Assembly: GCA_949299535.1 (NCBI GenBank)
Contig: CASGAQ010000009.1
Location: forward strand, 20,007-84,006
Length of the DNA: 64,000 nucleotides
Origin: an uncultured Eubacteriales bacterium
Lineage (GTDB): Bacteria; Bacillota; Clostridia; Oscillospirales; CAG-272
Direction: 5' to 3'
Below the pieces are notes generated by a model that was given only the letters and a program-made list of their open reading frames with translations, was not told the DNA's origin and did no database searches. Below, piece by piece: positions 30,235 through 39,315 of the stretch; positions within the stretch are counted from its first letter, which is position 1; each line of letters begins with the position of its first letter. The position numbers and the translations under genes were made by a program.

Positions 30235-30398
30235 ACAAAATAAAAATAAAAAAGCGGAAAGCCAAAGAAAGGCGCTCCGCACACAAAACGAAATTAACCT
30301 TGGAACAGCAATGTTCAAGGAAAAATCTTGTATATTGACCGAGCGCGCCGTTTGCGGCAGGGTGAGAACGGAGAATGTTCTTCTTTGTTTTACCCGAT
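30235..30398 (-). promoter_or_regulatory. Ribosomal protein L20-type leader with attenuator
   Basis: The minus-strand leader between promoter and infC contains GAACATTCTCCGTTCTCACC, then TGCCGCAAACGGCGCGC. It ends in a terminator stem GCGGA..GCC / GGC..TCCGC (30254-30280) followed by TTTTTT. This is the layout of the Firmicutes infC/L20 leader, where L20 binding favours termination. Identification is by pattern recall, not by a covariance search. Confidence 0.85.
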
Positions 30399-30399
30399 G

Positions 30400-30428
30400 A
30401 TTATAGCATAAAGCGCGCCCTTTGTCAA
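30400..30428 (-). promoter_or_regulatory. infC operon promoter
   Basis: Consensus TTGACA (30423-30428) and TATAAT (30400-30405) on the minus strand with exactly 17 bp between them. Confidence 0.92.
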
Positions 30429-30472
30429 GAGGGATTTTGAATTATTTTTTAATTATTCTAAAGCATTCAAGA

Positions 30473-31627
30473 TTATTCGAGGACATACATACTTCCGCGT
30501 AATCCATAAACATATATTCTGGAATAACGTGTAGACGGCTCCTCTGTATCCCAACCGAAATGAGCAGTAAACAATGTGTCTCCTTCCGCATCCCAATATG
30601 AGTATACCGTTACAGCGTGATTAATAGATTCCCCATTATCCGGATTTTCAAAAGAGCCAAATAGTAATACAGGATTATCCTCATCTATACATTCGATTAT
30701 TTTATTTTTGGTAAAAAACAGCAAAATTGATGTGTGTGTCACATTAACACCACGATTTTCAAAATAATCTTCACTTACATTTTTTATAGAAGTTGACATA
30801 GTATCATTTGAGCTGCCTAAACTTCTTAAATATCTAGCTAACGATTGAGTTCCTCCCAATAAACCGGTACGCGAAGAATCGTACCAATAAACATCATCCA
30901 TATAATTTCCTGTTTTATATTTTTCCTTGTAGGATATTAATAAGCCTAACCCTATATATCCGCAGATACCGCCAGAATCATACCCACAATGTACCATATC
31001 ATAAAAATATTCTGAATTAAGCACTTCCCCATAGACAATTCCCGATGGGGTTGTATCTCTCTGAATAGTTTCACCATATGATTTATTTTGAGTACCGCAA
31101 GTCACATAATTTAAAACATCTTGCCTTTTATTTTCAACAAGCACAGAGTAATATTCTTCACAACTTTGAGAAAATCCTTCTATATTTTGACTATCAACTA
31201 TCTCTTCTGTTAGCACCGTATGTTGTGCATCGCCTTTCAATGTTCCTGCATAATAATAAGTCGGACCACAATAATATATATCTTCATCATAATCAATATA
31301 AGGAGACAAAGTATCGGTAGCACATTCAGTAAAAATACCAGTACCATTACTATAAATCAAATAGCCGGTAGGAACGCACTCAACAATCGTATATTCATTA
31401 CCGGCAAAATCAAATGCTGTTTTAATTTTGGATATCTCCATTTTTTCGATATTATCTTTAACTTTAAGATTTTGAATCATATTATCAAAAACAGAAAGTA
31501 ACCTTTTATATTGAGAATCATACAAAGTTACATTATTATCCACACCTATGGAATCAAGCGCAAAAACAGTTACAGATGAAAAAAACAAAGACAAAACTAA
31601 AACCAAAATCATTAAATTACAAATCAT
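30473..31627 (-). CDS. Secreted cysteine-peptidase-like protein
   Basis: 384 residues with a signal peptide (hydrophobic 5-23, likely cut near FALD). The C-terminal half has a papain-like layout: DSGGICGYIGLG places Cys222, INHAVTVYSYW places His337 and HFGWD (Asp360) could be the third residue. This resembles the C39/C10-like peptidases of Clostridia, but the exact family was not established. A second segment, IYYCGPTYYYAG (about 118-128), could instead be part of a propeptide. Base composition is clearly more AT-rich than the flanking core genes, suggesting recent gain. The partner gene 31694-32017 lies upstream. Confidence 0.7.
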   Translation of the reverse strand: MICNLMILVLVLSLFFSSVTVFALDSIGVDNNVTLYDSQYKRLLSVFDNMIQNLKVKDNIEKMEISKIKTAFDFAGNEYTIVECVPTGYLIYSNGTGIFTECATDTLSPYIDYDEDIYYCGPTYYYAGTLKGDAQHTVLTEEIVDSQNIEGFSQSCEEYYSVLVENKRQDVLNYVTCGTQNKSYGETIQRDTTPSGIVYGEVLNSEYFYDMVHCGYDSGGICGYIGLGLLISYKEKYKTGNYMDDVYWYDSSRTGLLGGTQSLARYLRSLGSSNDTMSTSIKNVSEDYFENRGVNVTHTSILLFFTKNKIIECIDEDNPVLLFGSFENPDNGESINHAVTVYSYWDAEGDTLFTAHFGWDTEEPSTRYSRIYVYGLRGSMYVLE

Positions 31628-31693
31628 TTTTTCAATTTCATCAGATACCTCTCTTCTTTTAAATACTGTGGTTTATACTTATGAAAAATTATA

Positions 31694-32017
31694 TTAAATA
31701 TCACGTCCTTTCTTATTATTTATAGACCTGCGTACCAGAGAACTTGCCACCATACCAATGAAAAAAAAGCAACATATTAGTGATAAAAAATAACTCACAA
31801 CAGATAAAATTGAATAACCGTCGCCACTAAAAAGACTCCATGAGTGATATGAGGCAATTTCAAATAACAAGAACAATATACCCGTAATAAATAAAACAAG
31901 CTTTGCAATTTTTCGGTTTTGTATAAAAAAATTCGTTAAAAATCCAACTACAAAACATACTATTATCACAAATATAGCGATAGGATTAGTTATTAAAGAA
32001 AATAGATCTTTTAACAC
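31694..32017 (-). CDS. Small membrane protein next to the peptidase-like gene
   Basis: 107 residues with three hydrophobic segments (about 11-32, 38-57, 69-93) and a basic C-terminal tail. No family recognised. It precedes the secreted peptidase-like gene by 66 bp on the same strand and shares its AT-rich composition, so the two probably arrived and act together. Confidence 0.6.
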   Translation of the reverse strand: MLKDLFSLITNPIAIFVIIVCFVVGFLTNFFIQNRKIAKLVLFITGILFLLFEIASYHSWSLFSGDGYSILSVVSYFLSLICCFFFIGMVASSLVRRSINNKKGRDI

Positions 32018-32160
32018 AACATCATCTCCAAATTCTCCATTTTTTATTTGGCATTCCTTTTATTTACATTTATTTTAGCATAAATTCACAATAAAATCAA
32101 TAGAGAAATTGTATTTTTAGTCAAATTAACAATTGGTTAATTTTTTTATTCACAAAGTAT

Positions 32161-33135
32161 TCACACCTTGCCCTTTCCTATTCCATCGGCAAAGGGGAAA
32201 TCTGAAATATCCCTTGTGAACGTCTTGCCCTCAAGGTAATCGAGGTGGGAAGGCTCGTCGGGCAAAAACGTGAGTTTATACGAATAAAGCTCCTGGCTGT
32301 CAAATCCCATTTTTCTGTCCTCGCGGTTCACGGCGTATTTGCCGTCGCCGACGAGCGGATGTCCGACAGAGGCAAAGTGCGCGCGTATCTGGTGCGTTCG
32401 TCCCGTTACAAGTTCCGCCTCAAGGATATCTCCGTAAGCATGTTTGCCGACGACTCTGTACCGAGTCACTACTTTCTTCGCTCCGTGTGCGCCGCGAGGC
32501 TCGCGTTCATAAACGGTGACTTTATTATTCGCCGCGTCCTTCAGGATATAACCGGTAAGTTCTCCGAATTTTTTCTCCATATTTCCGTGAACGGCAAGCA
32601 AATAATACTTCGCTATCGTGCGTTTCTTTATCTTCTCGTTCATAACGCGCAAGGTGAGCGCATTCTTAGCCGCGATAACTATACCCGCCGTATTTCTGTC
32701 TATGCGGTTGCAGAGCGACGGCGCAAAAGAGTTTTCCTCCTCCGGCACATACTCGCCCTTGTGCCAAAGATACGATTTCACTCCCTCTATAAGCGTGTTC
32801 TGCTCTCCTGCCGTATCGCTGTGGCAGAGAAGCCCCGACGGCTTATCGCAAAGGAGTATGTTCTCATCTTCATATATCACACCGAAGTTTTGTCGGATAT
32901 TTTTGAAAAAATCATCCGCGGGCTGCTTCTGCATAAATTCTTCTTTTATAAAAAGTTCTACCGTATCGCCTGCGTTAAGTATCTGACCTATCTCGGCGCG
33001 CTTGCGGTTGACTTTAATTTTTTTCAGACGTATATATTTATACATCATTGACTTGGGCAGCATAGGCAGCGCCGCCGACAGAAATTTATCAAGTCGTCTG
33101 CCCGCGTCATTGTGTTTTATTTCGATGGTCTTCAT
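32161..33135 (-). CDS. RluA-family 23S rRNA pseudouridine synthase
   Basis: 324 residues. An S4 domain (AGRRLDKFLSAALP..., KIKVNRKRAE) is followed by the RluA catalytic domain. The catalytic Asp is in LCNRIDRNTAGIVI, the family's RLDxxTSG motif in altered form. The GRTHQIRAHFASVGHPLVGD segment is also typical. RluC/RluD-type specificity cannot be decided from the sequence. Confidence 0.92.
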   Translation of the reverse strand: MKTIEIKHNDAGRRLDKFLSAALPMLPKSMMYKYIRLKKIKVNRKRAEIGQILNAGDTVELFIKEEFMQKQPADDFFKNIRQNFGVIYEDENILLCDKPSGLLCHSDTAGEQNTLIEGVKSYLWHKGEYVPEEENSFAPSLCNRIDRNTAGIVIAAKNALTLRVMNEKIKKRTIAKYYLLAVHGNMEKKFGELTGYILKDAANNKVTVYEREPRGAHGAKKVVTRYRVVGKHAYGDILEAELVTGRTHQIRAHFASVGHPLVGDGKYAVNREDRKMGFDSQELYSYKLTFLPDEPSHLDYLEGKTFTRDISDFPFADGIGKGKV

Positions 33136-33204
33136 CGGTCATCCTGCTTTCATTGCCTTTTACGGCTGATATTTTTCGGCTCTGCCACATATTTTTTCGC
33201 TTTA

Positions 33205-34524
33205 TCAGACAAGAACAGCGTATATCGTGTTTCCGTCGAAATCGGTGAGCCGCACCTTTTCGACAAAACCGCGGATATCTCTATTGCAAGGAACGCAGAC
33301 TTCGAGCATATTTTCAGTATGTCCCGTGTAGATACCGTCCTTTTCCGTTTCAAAAAGCACAAAGAACTCTTTTTGCATAAAACGCTGAACGTTCTGCGCT
33401 TTCAGCTTTTTTTCAAGCTCGGCAAGACGGCGTACTCTCTCGCTCTTGACGGATTCGGGTATCTGCCCATCCATGTCAGCCGCGGGTGTTCCCTTTCGCG
33501 ACGAAAACGGAAAGACATGCATATGCAAAAAACCGATCTTCTCTGCAATGTCGTATGTATCCTCAAAATCTGCCTCGCTCTCGCCGGGAAAGCCGACGAT
33601 AATATCACAAGTGAATGTCGCAAGCGGTATCTTTTCTTTTATGTAATCAACGTTGGCAAGAACCATTTCGCGGTTGTATTTTCGCTTCATATCCGCGAGC
33701 ACCTTGTTGCTGCCGCTTTGAAGCGAAAGGTGAAAGCTCGGCATGAATTTTTGTTCTGCGGCAAACTTGTCGACAAGAGGCTTTTTAAGTACTGACGGCT
33801 CAAGTGAGCCAAGACGTATACGCTTTATATCTGTATTTTCCGCGACGTCGTGTATCAGCATATCAAGTCCGTACCCGTCCGAAAAATCCTTGCCGTAAGA
33901 CGCCGTTTCAACTCCCGTGAGGACTGCCTCTGCATATCCTGCGCGGCAAAGGTCGGATATCTCTGCTATCACTTCCTCCGAACATCTTGAAACCACATTC
34001 CCGCGGGCAGTCTTTATTATGCAGTATGTGCAGTGATTGTCGCACCCGTCCTCTATCTTTACAAAAGCGCGCGTGCGGTCCGAGCGAGTTATATTCATTT
34101 TTTCAATAGGAGCCTGCATCACGTCTTCTATTTTTATTTTTTCTGCTATGTCCCCGCCCGTGATGAATTTTTTTGCGGCGTCTGCCGCAGAAAGCTTATT
34201 TCTGTTTCCGCATACATAACTCACACCGGGTATCTTTGCAATAGCTTCGGAGCTTACCTGAGAAGCACAGCCCGTAACTATGACGAACGCGTCAGGATTT
34301 TCCGAGTGAGCGCGGCGAATGAGCTTTCTCGATTTTTTCTCACTCTCCTCCGTCACGGCGCATGTGTTGATGATATATACATCGCACTTTTCCGTGAACG
34401 GAAGAACTATAAAACCGTTCTTTGCAAGAGATTCCTCTATCGCCGTAGACTCATATTGATTGAGCCTGCAGCCGAGAGTATAAACGCCAGCTGTCGGCGC
34501 TCCTTTATTCATATTGTTTATCAT
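33205..34524 (-). CDS. mtaB: tRNA t6A37 methylthiotransferase MtaB
   Basis: 439 residues. It adds a methylthio group to t6A37 in tRNAs that read ANN codons. N-terminal UPF0004 domain (TLGCRLNQYES, NTCAVTEESEKK, GCASQ), radical-SAM cluster CDNHCTYC (about 161-168) and a TRAM domain at the end. CRLN in place of CQ.N separates MtaB from MiaB and RimO. An ATG four codons later is an alternative start. Confidence 0.94.
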   Translation of the reverse strand: MINNMNKGAPTAGVYTLGCRLNQYESTAIEESLAKNGFIVLPFTEKCDVYIINTCAVTEESEKKSRKLIRRAHSENPDAFVIVTGCASQVSSEAIAKIPGVSYVCGNRNKLSAADAAKKFITGGDIAEKIKIEDVMQAPIEKMNITRSDRTRAFVKIEDGCDNHCTYCIIKTARGNVVSRCSEEVIAEISDLCRAGYAEAVLTGVETASYGKDFSDGYGLDMLIHDVAENTDIKRIRLGSLEPSVLKKPLVDKFAAEQKFMPSFHLSLQSGSNKVLADMKRKYNREMVLANVDYIKEKIPLATFTCDIIVGFPGESEADFEDTYDIAEKIGFLHMHVFPFSSRKGTPAADMDGQIPESVKSERVRRLAELEKKLKAQNVQRFMQKEFFVLFETEKDGIYTGHTENMLEVCVPCNRDIRGFVEKVRLTDFDGNTIYAVLV

Positions 34525-34592
34525 AAATACTCCTTAAAAGTTGCATTAGCTATACGCTGTCTTTTCACGCAGAACAGCAAAAAAAGAAAAAC

Positions 34593-34616
34593 GAGGTGAT
34601 ATATATCACCTCATTT
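34593..34616 (-). terminator. dacF terminator
   Basis: Palindromic stem GAGGTGATA/TATCACCTC followed on the minus strand by a T-rich run, between dacF and mtaB. Confidence 0.8.
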
Positions 34617-34652
34617 TATCATATCGGAGCATTTATTTCAATCATCATTTCA

Positions 34653-35801
34653 TCAAATTTCGGGCGAACAAATCAGCCAACGCAAAATTCTCGGCAAAAG
34701 AGTCAAAAAACCTATCTTGTCAACGCTCTCTGCGGCGACGATATCCGCCGTGCCGAGAATATTGTCCCCTATCTTGAAAGTTACCGTACCTACTTTCTCA
34801 CCCTCCTTTATCGGAGCCGCAAGCGTTTCCGGAATATCATAGATCGTTTCCACGCCTGAAAGCGCGCTTTTTTCGACGATGCTCTCAAAGGGCTCGTGCT
34901 TCAGCGAAACGTTGTTTTTCACTCCTCCCGTGACGGCGACGTCTTCCAAAGCGCCGTCCTTATCGGAAAACATAGCGTAATTTGCAAATCCCCAGTCAAG
35001 AAGCTTTGCGGCAAGCTCGTTTCTCTCGTCTCTCGTAGGACTTCCCATAATAACGGCTATAAGATGAAGTCCGTTTCGCTCGGCCGTCGCGCTTATGCAG
35101 AATTTGGCTTTCGCAGTAGAGCCTGTTTTGAGTCCCGTACAGCCGCTGTATGTCCGCAGGAGTCTGTTCGTATTCGAAAGGCCGAAAGTGCCGCCGCGCA
35201 CGGTATCCATCCATATCGTGGTGTAATCAAATATCTTTTTATGAGTCATCAGTTCGCGGCTCATAACGGCGATGTCGCGCGCGGAGGTCACATGATCCTC
35301 TGCTGTATCGTCAAGTCCGTTCGTATTTTCGAAATGCGTGTTATTCATTCCGAGTTCCTTGGCGCGCTCGTTCATTTTCGCAACGAAAGAGGATTCGCTT
35401 CCGCATACATATTCGGCGAGCGCTGTCGCGGCGTCATTGGCGGAGCTTACCACAACGCTCTTTATAAGTTCATCTACGCTCATCTGCTCTCCCGGCTCAA
35501 GATATATCTGCGTGCCTCCCATAGACGCGGCGTGTTCGCTCACGCTGACCATATCCGTAAGTTTTATCGTTCCGCTGTCCAGCGCCTCAAAAACAAGCAA
35601 GAGAGTCATTATCTTGGTAACCGAGGCGGGCGGCAAAGCTTCGTCGGCATTATATTCAAAAAGCACTTTGCCGGTAGCGGAATCCACAAGGATACAGCTT
35701 TTGGCGCTTATCTCCTCCGTAAAATCAACGGCGCCCGCGGAAAAGTCGAAAAAAGAAAACGTTAAAAGCAATATCAATAATGCTGAAGTAAATCTTTTCA
35801 T
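34653..35801 (-). CDS. dacF: D-alanyl-D-alanine carboxypeptidase (PBP5/DacF type)
   Basis: 382 residues with a signal peptide (about 1-24). The three penicillin-binding motifs are present: SVTK (SxxK, near 60), SAN (near 116) and KTG (near 226). A C-terminal beta domain and an amphipathic tail (LLPRILRWLICSPEI) that would sit on the outer membrane face follow. It trims the terminal D-Ala of peptidoglycan stem peptides. Confidence 0.93.
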   Translation of the reverse strand: MKRFTSALLILLLTFSFFDFSAGAVDFTEEISAKSCILVDSATGKVLFEYNADEALPPASVTKIMTLLLVFEALDSGTIKLTDMVSVSEHAASMGGTQIYLEPGEQMSVDELIKSVVVSSANDAATALAEYVCGSESSFVAKMNERAKELGMNNTHFENTNGLDDTAEDHVTSARDIAVMSRELMTHKKIFDYTTIWMDTVRGGTFGLSNTNRLLRTYSGCTGLKTGSTAKAKFCISATAERNGLHLIAVIMGSPTRDERNELAAKLLDWGFANYAMFSDKDGALEDVAVTGGVKNNVSLKHEPFESIVEKSALSGVETIYDIPETLAAPIKEGEKVGTVTFKIGDNILGTADIVAAESVDKIGFLTLLPRILRWLICSPEI

Positions 35802-35896
35802 GTTAAAAATCTCCCTTTTTTATCTTACACTTAACATATATTTCCGACGATCAATATTTATGACAAAAAAGGCAAAGGTTTTTTCAAAAAAAAAAC

Positions 35897-35926
35897 AAAA
35901 AAGCGTCCGTATGAGACGCTTTTTTC
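35897..35926 (-). terminator. Terminator after the HPr-like gene
   Basis: Stem AAAAAAGCGTC / GACGCTTTTTT with a 7-nt loop. Confidence 0.88.
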
Positions 35927-35941
35927 GTCAATTCATTAAAA

Positions 35942-36172
35942 TCAGTCTATGATATAAGCCTTGAGAGCCTCAAGGATATCATCGCAATCATCGCTGTGTA
36001 TGGTGAGCGTGATAGGATTCATAAGATCAAGGCTGAAGATACCCATGATAGATTTTGCATCTACAACATATCTGCCGCTGGACAAATCGATCTCGTAATC
36101 ATATTTGCGGACAACTTCAACAAAGTCACGGACAGCTTCAATAGAAGAAAGACGTACTTTTACGGTTTTCAT
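35942..36172 (-). CDS. HPr-like protein without the phosphorylatable histidine
   Basis: 76 residues, the size and fold pattern of the PTS phosphocarrier HPr. The HPrK target region is kept (DAKSIMGIFSL, Ser41 in the Ser46 position), but the GLHARPA loop that carries His15 is replaced by SIEAVRD, so it cannot pass phosphate through the PTS. Such His-less HPr-like proteins are widespread in Clostridia. A regulatory role through the serine, as with Crh, is an inference. Monocistronic, with its own terminator. Confidence 0.88.
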   Translation of the reverse strand: MKTVKVRLSSIEAVRDFVEVVRKYDYEIDLSSGRYVVDAKSIMGIFSLDLMNPITLTIHSDDCDDILEALKAYIID

Positions 36173-36335
36173 TGTGATTATACCCCCACTTTAAAATTTA
36201 GTTTACCATATGTTCCCATGATATCAAATAAATCAATAATTGTCAAGCGTTTTTATAAAACTTTAATCCACTTTGACATAATACATAAATAATATAATAT
36301 ATACAAAGATATTAAAGCAAATATAGATATCAGTT

Positions 36336-36857
36336 TCAGTTTATAATAAACAAAGTAAAGCTGTAACATGACATATAGAGAGCAAATACGGCGAATATCA
36401 AAACGAGCCATGCCGCCGCCCTATTTATTCGGAAGAAAAATTTAAATATTACTGCGCTGAAAAGAAGCACAGCAAGGTAGACCAAAGCGCCTATAAGAAA
36501 GCACGACGCGGTATATACAAGTGGTATCCAAGTAAAACATAAGAGCAGTGTGCATACAGAAAGTACGATCGATATCGGCTTTATATGATTTTTTCGGTAA
36601 TAAGGAGAAGACACCGCTATCCCGACAGCCGCGCCGAGAACAGCATAAAAAATAAGCGTGAACAAGAACATAAAAAACGGCGGAAGATAAAATTTAGGCT
36701 GCACTATCTCGGCGCACATCTGCCAGTCTATGCAGCCGACGGTAAATATAAGTCCCAAAACGGCGAATGCCGCGGCGCACGCAGCCGCGACAGCTGTGTT
36801 CACGCATACCGTTTCGCGACCGACGCTTCTTTTTATCTTATCCATAATATTTTTCAT
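36336..36857 (-). CDS. Divergent TspO/MBR-family membrane protein
   Basis: 173 residues with five hydrophobic segments. The family pattern is visible in two places: FYLPPFFMFLFTLIFYAVLG matches the PxWVFxxVWTxLYxxMG segment, and FRINRAAAWLVLIFAVFALY.SF..FIIN matches the TspO C-terminus. TWIPL replaces the WSPLFF helix. TspO proteins bind tetrapyrroles and affect stress responses. Several tryptophans of the family are missing, hence divergent. Confidence 0.72.
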   Translation of the reverse strand: MKNIMDKIKRSVGRETVCVNTAVAAACAAAFAVLGLIFTVGCIDWQMCAEIVQPKFYLPPFFMFLFTLIFYAVLGAAVGIAVSSPYYRKNHIKPISIVLSVCTLLLCFTWIPLVYTASCFLIGALVYLAVLLFSAVIFKFFFRINRAAAWLVLIFAVFALYMSCYSFTLFIIN

Positions 36858-36975
36858 AAAAACCTCCGAAAAGAGTTTTTACAAAAATATTATGCGACAA
36901 TATCCGCGAATATTACTTTTGAGCCAAATAATAAAAGCAGTATTCGGAATTGTCAAAAAACTGACGGCAAGCAAA

Positions 36976-37003
36976 AGAAAAAGCCCTTGCGGGCGTTTTC
37001 TTT
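36976..37003 (-). terminator. Terminator after the DUF378 gene
   Basis: Minus-strand stem AAAACGCCCGC / GCGGGCTTTTT-like (AAGAAAACGCCCGCAAGGGC then TTTTTC), directly at the stop codon. Confidence 0.78.
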
Positions 37004-37217
37004 ATTGCCTGTCGCCTGCGGAGATTTCCTCGCGGGATCTGAAAAGCAGAGATATGCACCAAACGCCGGCAAGGGCAACGACGGTATAGACGATCCTCGA
37101 AGCAAGCGCGCCGGCTCCTCCAAATATCCATGCAACGATGTCAAAGTTGAAAAGTCCGATGCTTCCCCAGTTCAGCGAACCGATTATGACAAGCACAAGT
37201 GCAATTCTATCAAGCAT
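37002..37217 (-). CDS. DUF378 (YuzA-like) membrane protein
   Basis: 71 residues with two membrane helices. The LVIIGSLNWGSIGLFNFD...WIFGG stretch is the DUF378 signature. Function unknown in all members. Monocistronic. Confidence 0.88.
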   Translation of the reverse strand: MLDRIALVLVIIGSLNWGSIGLFNFDIVAWIFGGAGALASRIVYTVVALAGVWCISLLFRSREEISAGDRQ

Positions 37218-37437
37218 AGTATTTTTACCTCTTTAAATAAAATCTTTAAATAAATTATAGTGTTGATCTATCTGTTAAACTCATATTTACGGTCTGACTT
37301 TATTTTTGCCGGACAAAAACTTTTTATACACATTGACGCAAAATACATTTTATCTTGCAAAAAACAAATATGTGTGATAAAATATATCAAAATCAAAAAT
37401 ACAAAAGCAAAAAATAATCATATAAGGAATTTTTTAA

Positions 37438-38088
37438 ATGCGTGTCAGAAAAAAGAAAAACGGCGACGCAAGATTTGCTTCTTGCAAAGATCTTTACATC
37501 GAATTTGATAAAAATGCTCCGCAAAAAATAAATCTTTCCGAGATATTCCCGGGATACACTCGTTTTCGCGCGGAAATAGGCTGCGGCAAAGGCACTTTTA
37601 TAACGGAAATGGCTAAAAGAGAACCCGACGTCGCTTTTCTGGCTGTTGAAAAAGTGAGAGATGTTGCAATATTCGCCTCAGAAAAAATAAAGGAAGCAAA
37701 TCTTCCTAACGTTCGCTTTATCTGCGGCGACGCCTCCGCGCTCTCCGCCATGCTCGACGAAGGTGTGCTTGAAACGATATATATAAATTTCTGCGACCCG
37801 TGGCCGAAAGCAAGACACGCTAAGAGAAGACTCACAAGCGAAGGTTTTCTTCGCCTTTTCAGAGTTTTGCTTGCCGACAAGGGAAAAATAGAATTCAAAA
37901 CAGACAATATAGGTCTTTTCGAATTTTCTCTCGAAGAATTTCCCAAAGCAGGTTTTGAACTGCACAATGTATGCTTCGACCTGCACGCAAGCGAGCTTGC
38001 ACAAACAAATATCCAGACCGAATACGAGAAAAACTTTTCCGCAAAAGGCTTTAAAATCAACCGTTTGGAAGGCTATAAAGCGTTATAA
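37438..38088 (+). CDS. trmB: tRNA (guanine-N7)-methyltransferase
   Basis: 216 residues. It makes m7G46 in the tRNA variable loop. The SAM site is EIGCGKGTFI (about 41-51) and the family signature FCDPWPKARHAKRRLT holds the catalytic Asp. The NIQTEYEKNFSAKGF C-terminus is also typical. Confidence 0.96.
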   Translation: MRVRKKKNGDARFASCKDLYIEFDKNAPQKINLSEIFPGYTRFRAEIGCGKGTFITEMAKREPDVAFLAVEKVRDVAIFASEKIKEANLPNVRFICGDASALSAMLDEGVLETIYINFCDPWPKARHAKRRLTSEGFLRLFRVLLADKGKIEFKTDNIGLFEFSLEEFPKAGFELHNVCFDLHASELAQTNIQTEYEKNFSAKGFKINRLEGYKAL

Positions 38089-38131
38089 TAAAACTTTTTT
38101 GCTGATTTATGCGTAAAAAGAAAAAAAACTC

Positions 38132-38160
38132 TTGATTTTTTCAAATCCATATGATATAAT
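38132..38160 (+). promoter_or_regulatory. rpmB promoter
   Basis: TTGATT (38132-38137) and TATAAT (38155-38160) with 17 bp between. An 86-nt leader precedes rpmB. Confidence 0.82.
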
Positions 38161-38246
38161 CAACTACGCTGTATTGCAACAGATTCATAAATCGCAATCT
38201 GCGGTTTATTTTTTGTAAACGAAATTTAAATTGGAGGTGTGTAGAT

Positions 38247-38432
38247 ATGGCAAAATGCATGTACTGCAACAAGGGTGTTACTTTCGGTCACAACGTTTCT
38301 CACTCTAACCGCAAAACAGGCAGAACGTGGAAGGCTAATATCAGAAAGGTCAGCGCTGTCATCAACGGTGAACACAAGACCGTTGCTGTTTGCTCCCGTT
38401 GCCTTCGTTCGGGTAAGGTTGAAAGAAGCTGA
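38247..38432 (+). CDS. rpmB: 50S ribosomal protein L28
   Basis: 61 residues (MAKCMYCNKGVTFGHNVSHSN...). The zinc-type N-terminal CxxC (C4, C7) and the later CSRC pair make this the Cys-plus form. Strong GGAGGTG ribosome site; monocistronic. Confidence 0.97.
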   Translation: MAKCMYCNKGVTFGHNVSHSNRKTGRTWKANIRKVSAVINGEHKTVAVCSRCLRSGKVERS

Positions 38433-38459
38433 CAAACGCCTCGTGAATTGAATTTACCC

Positions 38460-38496
38460 AAAAGCCTCTTCTGATAAAACGGAAGGGGCTTTTTTG
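38460..38496 (+). terminator. rpmB terminator
   Basis: AAAAGCCTCTTC pairs with GGAAGGGGCTTTT, followed by a T-run. Confidence 0.85.
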
Positions 38497-38580
38497 TTTT
38501 TTTCAGAAAGATCCGACGAGCGCCAAAAATGCGTGCGGTTCTGAATAAAAATCGAAACATATATTTTTATGGAGGTCGTT

Positions 38581-39279
38581 TTGACATATTTTCTTATAAA
38601 TCCGAATTTTCCGGAATTTTTTATAAAAAAGATAAGCGAGTACGGTTTTTGCATACCCGTATCCGCTTTCGAAAAGCTTGAAAGCCCGGTGAACAAACAT
38701 CCTGATATGCTCGCCGTCAAAATCGGAGAAAAACTGTTCATTCACGCAGGAGATATCCGCCTCGCCTCATCTCTGAGCAAACAGCAGATAAAAGCTGCGC
38801 TTTCTCAAACTCCCGTTTCCGCCGAGTATCCGAACGATATCGCGCTTAATCTTTTCACGGTAAAAAAATATCTTTTTGCCAATACGGAACACGCCAGCCG
38901 CGAAGTTTTGGCATATGCGGAGCTTTTGGGATACGAACTTGTAAATGTGGCTCAAGGATATGCAAAATGCTCTTCCATGCTACTTCGTGACGCAATAGTG
39001 ACGGCGGATCGCTCTATATATAATGCCGCAATGGAACGCGGCATAGATGCTCTTCTCATTTCTCCCGGCGGTATAGATATAGAAAGATACGACACCGGAT
39101 TTATCGGCGGCGCTTCCGGCACGATTGCAGACGGCAAAGTGACTGTTTTCGGAAATATAGAAAAACACCCTGACGGACAAAAGATCCTCGATTTTGCCAA
39201 AAAGCACGATACCGAGATTATCAGTCTCGGCAGTGGCAATCTTTTCGATTACGGCGGGTTAGTGCTCCTTAACGCTTGA
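38581..39279 (+). CDS. DUF6873 family (GME-fold) protein, TTG start
   Basis: 232 residues from TTG at 38581. GGAGGT at 38571-38576 would lie inside the longer ATG reading (38569), so TTG is preferred. Repeated beta-alpha units with FIHAGDIRLASSL, VNVAQGYAKCSS and SLGSGNLFDYGG agree with the guanidino-modifying-enzyme pentein fold named for this family. The conserved HxD and Cys positions leave an enzymatic role possible, but the substrate is unknown. The family name is from memory. Confidence 0.7.
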   Translation: MTYFLINPNFPEFFIKKISEYGFCIPVSAFEKLESPVNKHPDMLAVKIGEKLFIHAGDIRLASSLSKQQIKAALSQTPVSAEYPNDIALNLFTVKKYLFANTEHASREVLAYAELLGYELVNVAQGYAKCSSMLLRDAIVTADRSIYNAAMERGIDALLISPGGIDIERYDTGFIGGASGTIADGKVTVFGNIEKHPDGQKILDFAKKHDTEIISLGSGNLFDYGGLVLLNA

Positions 39280-39315
39280 CTTTTTTTAACATCCATGATA
39301 CTATAATGGCAAAAA

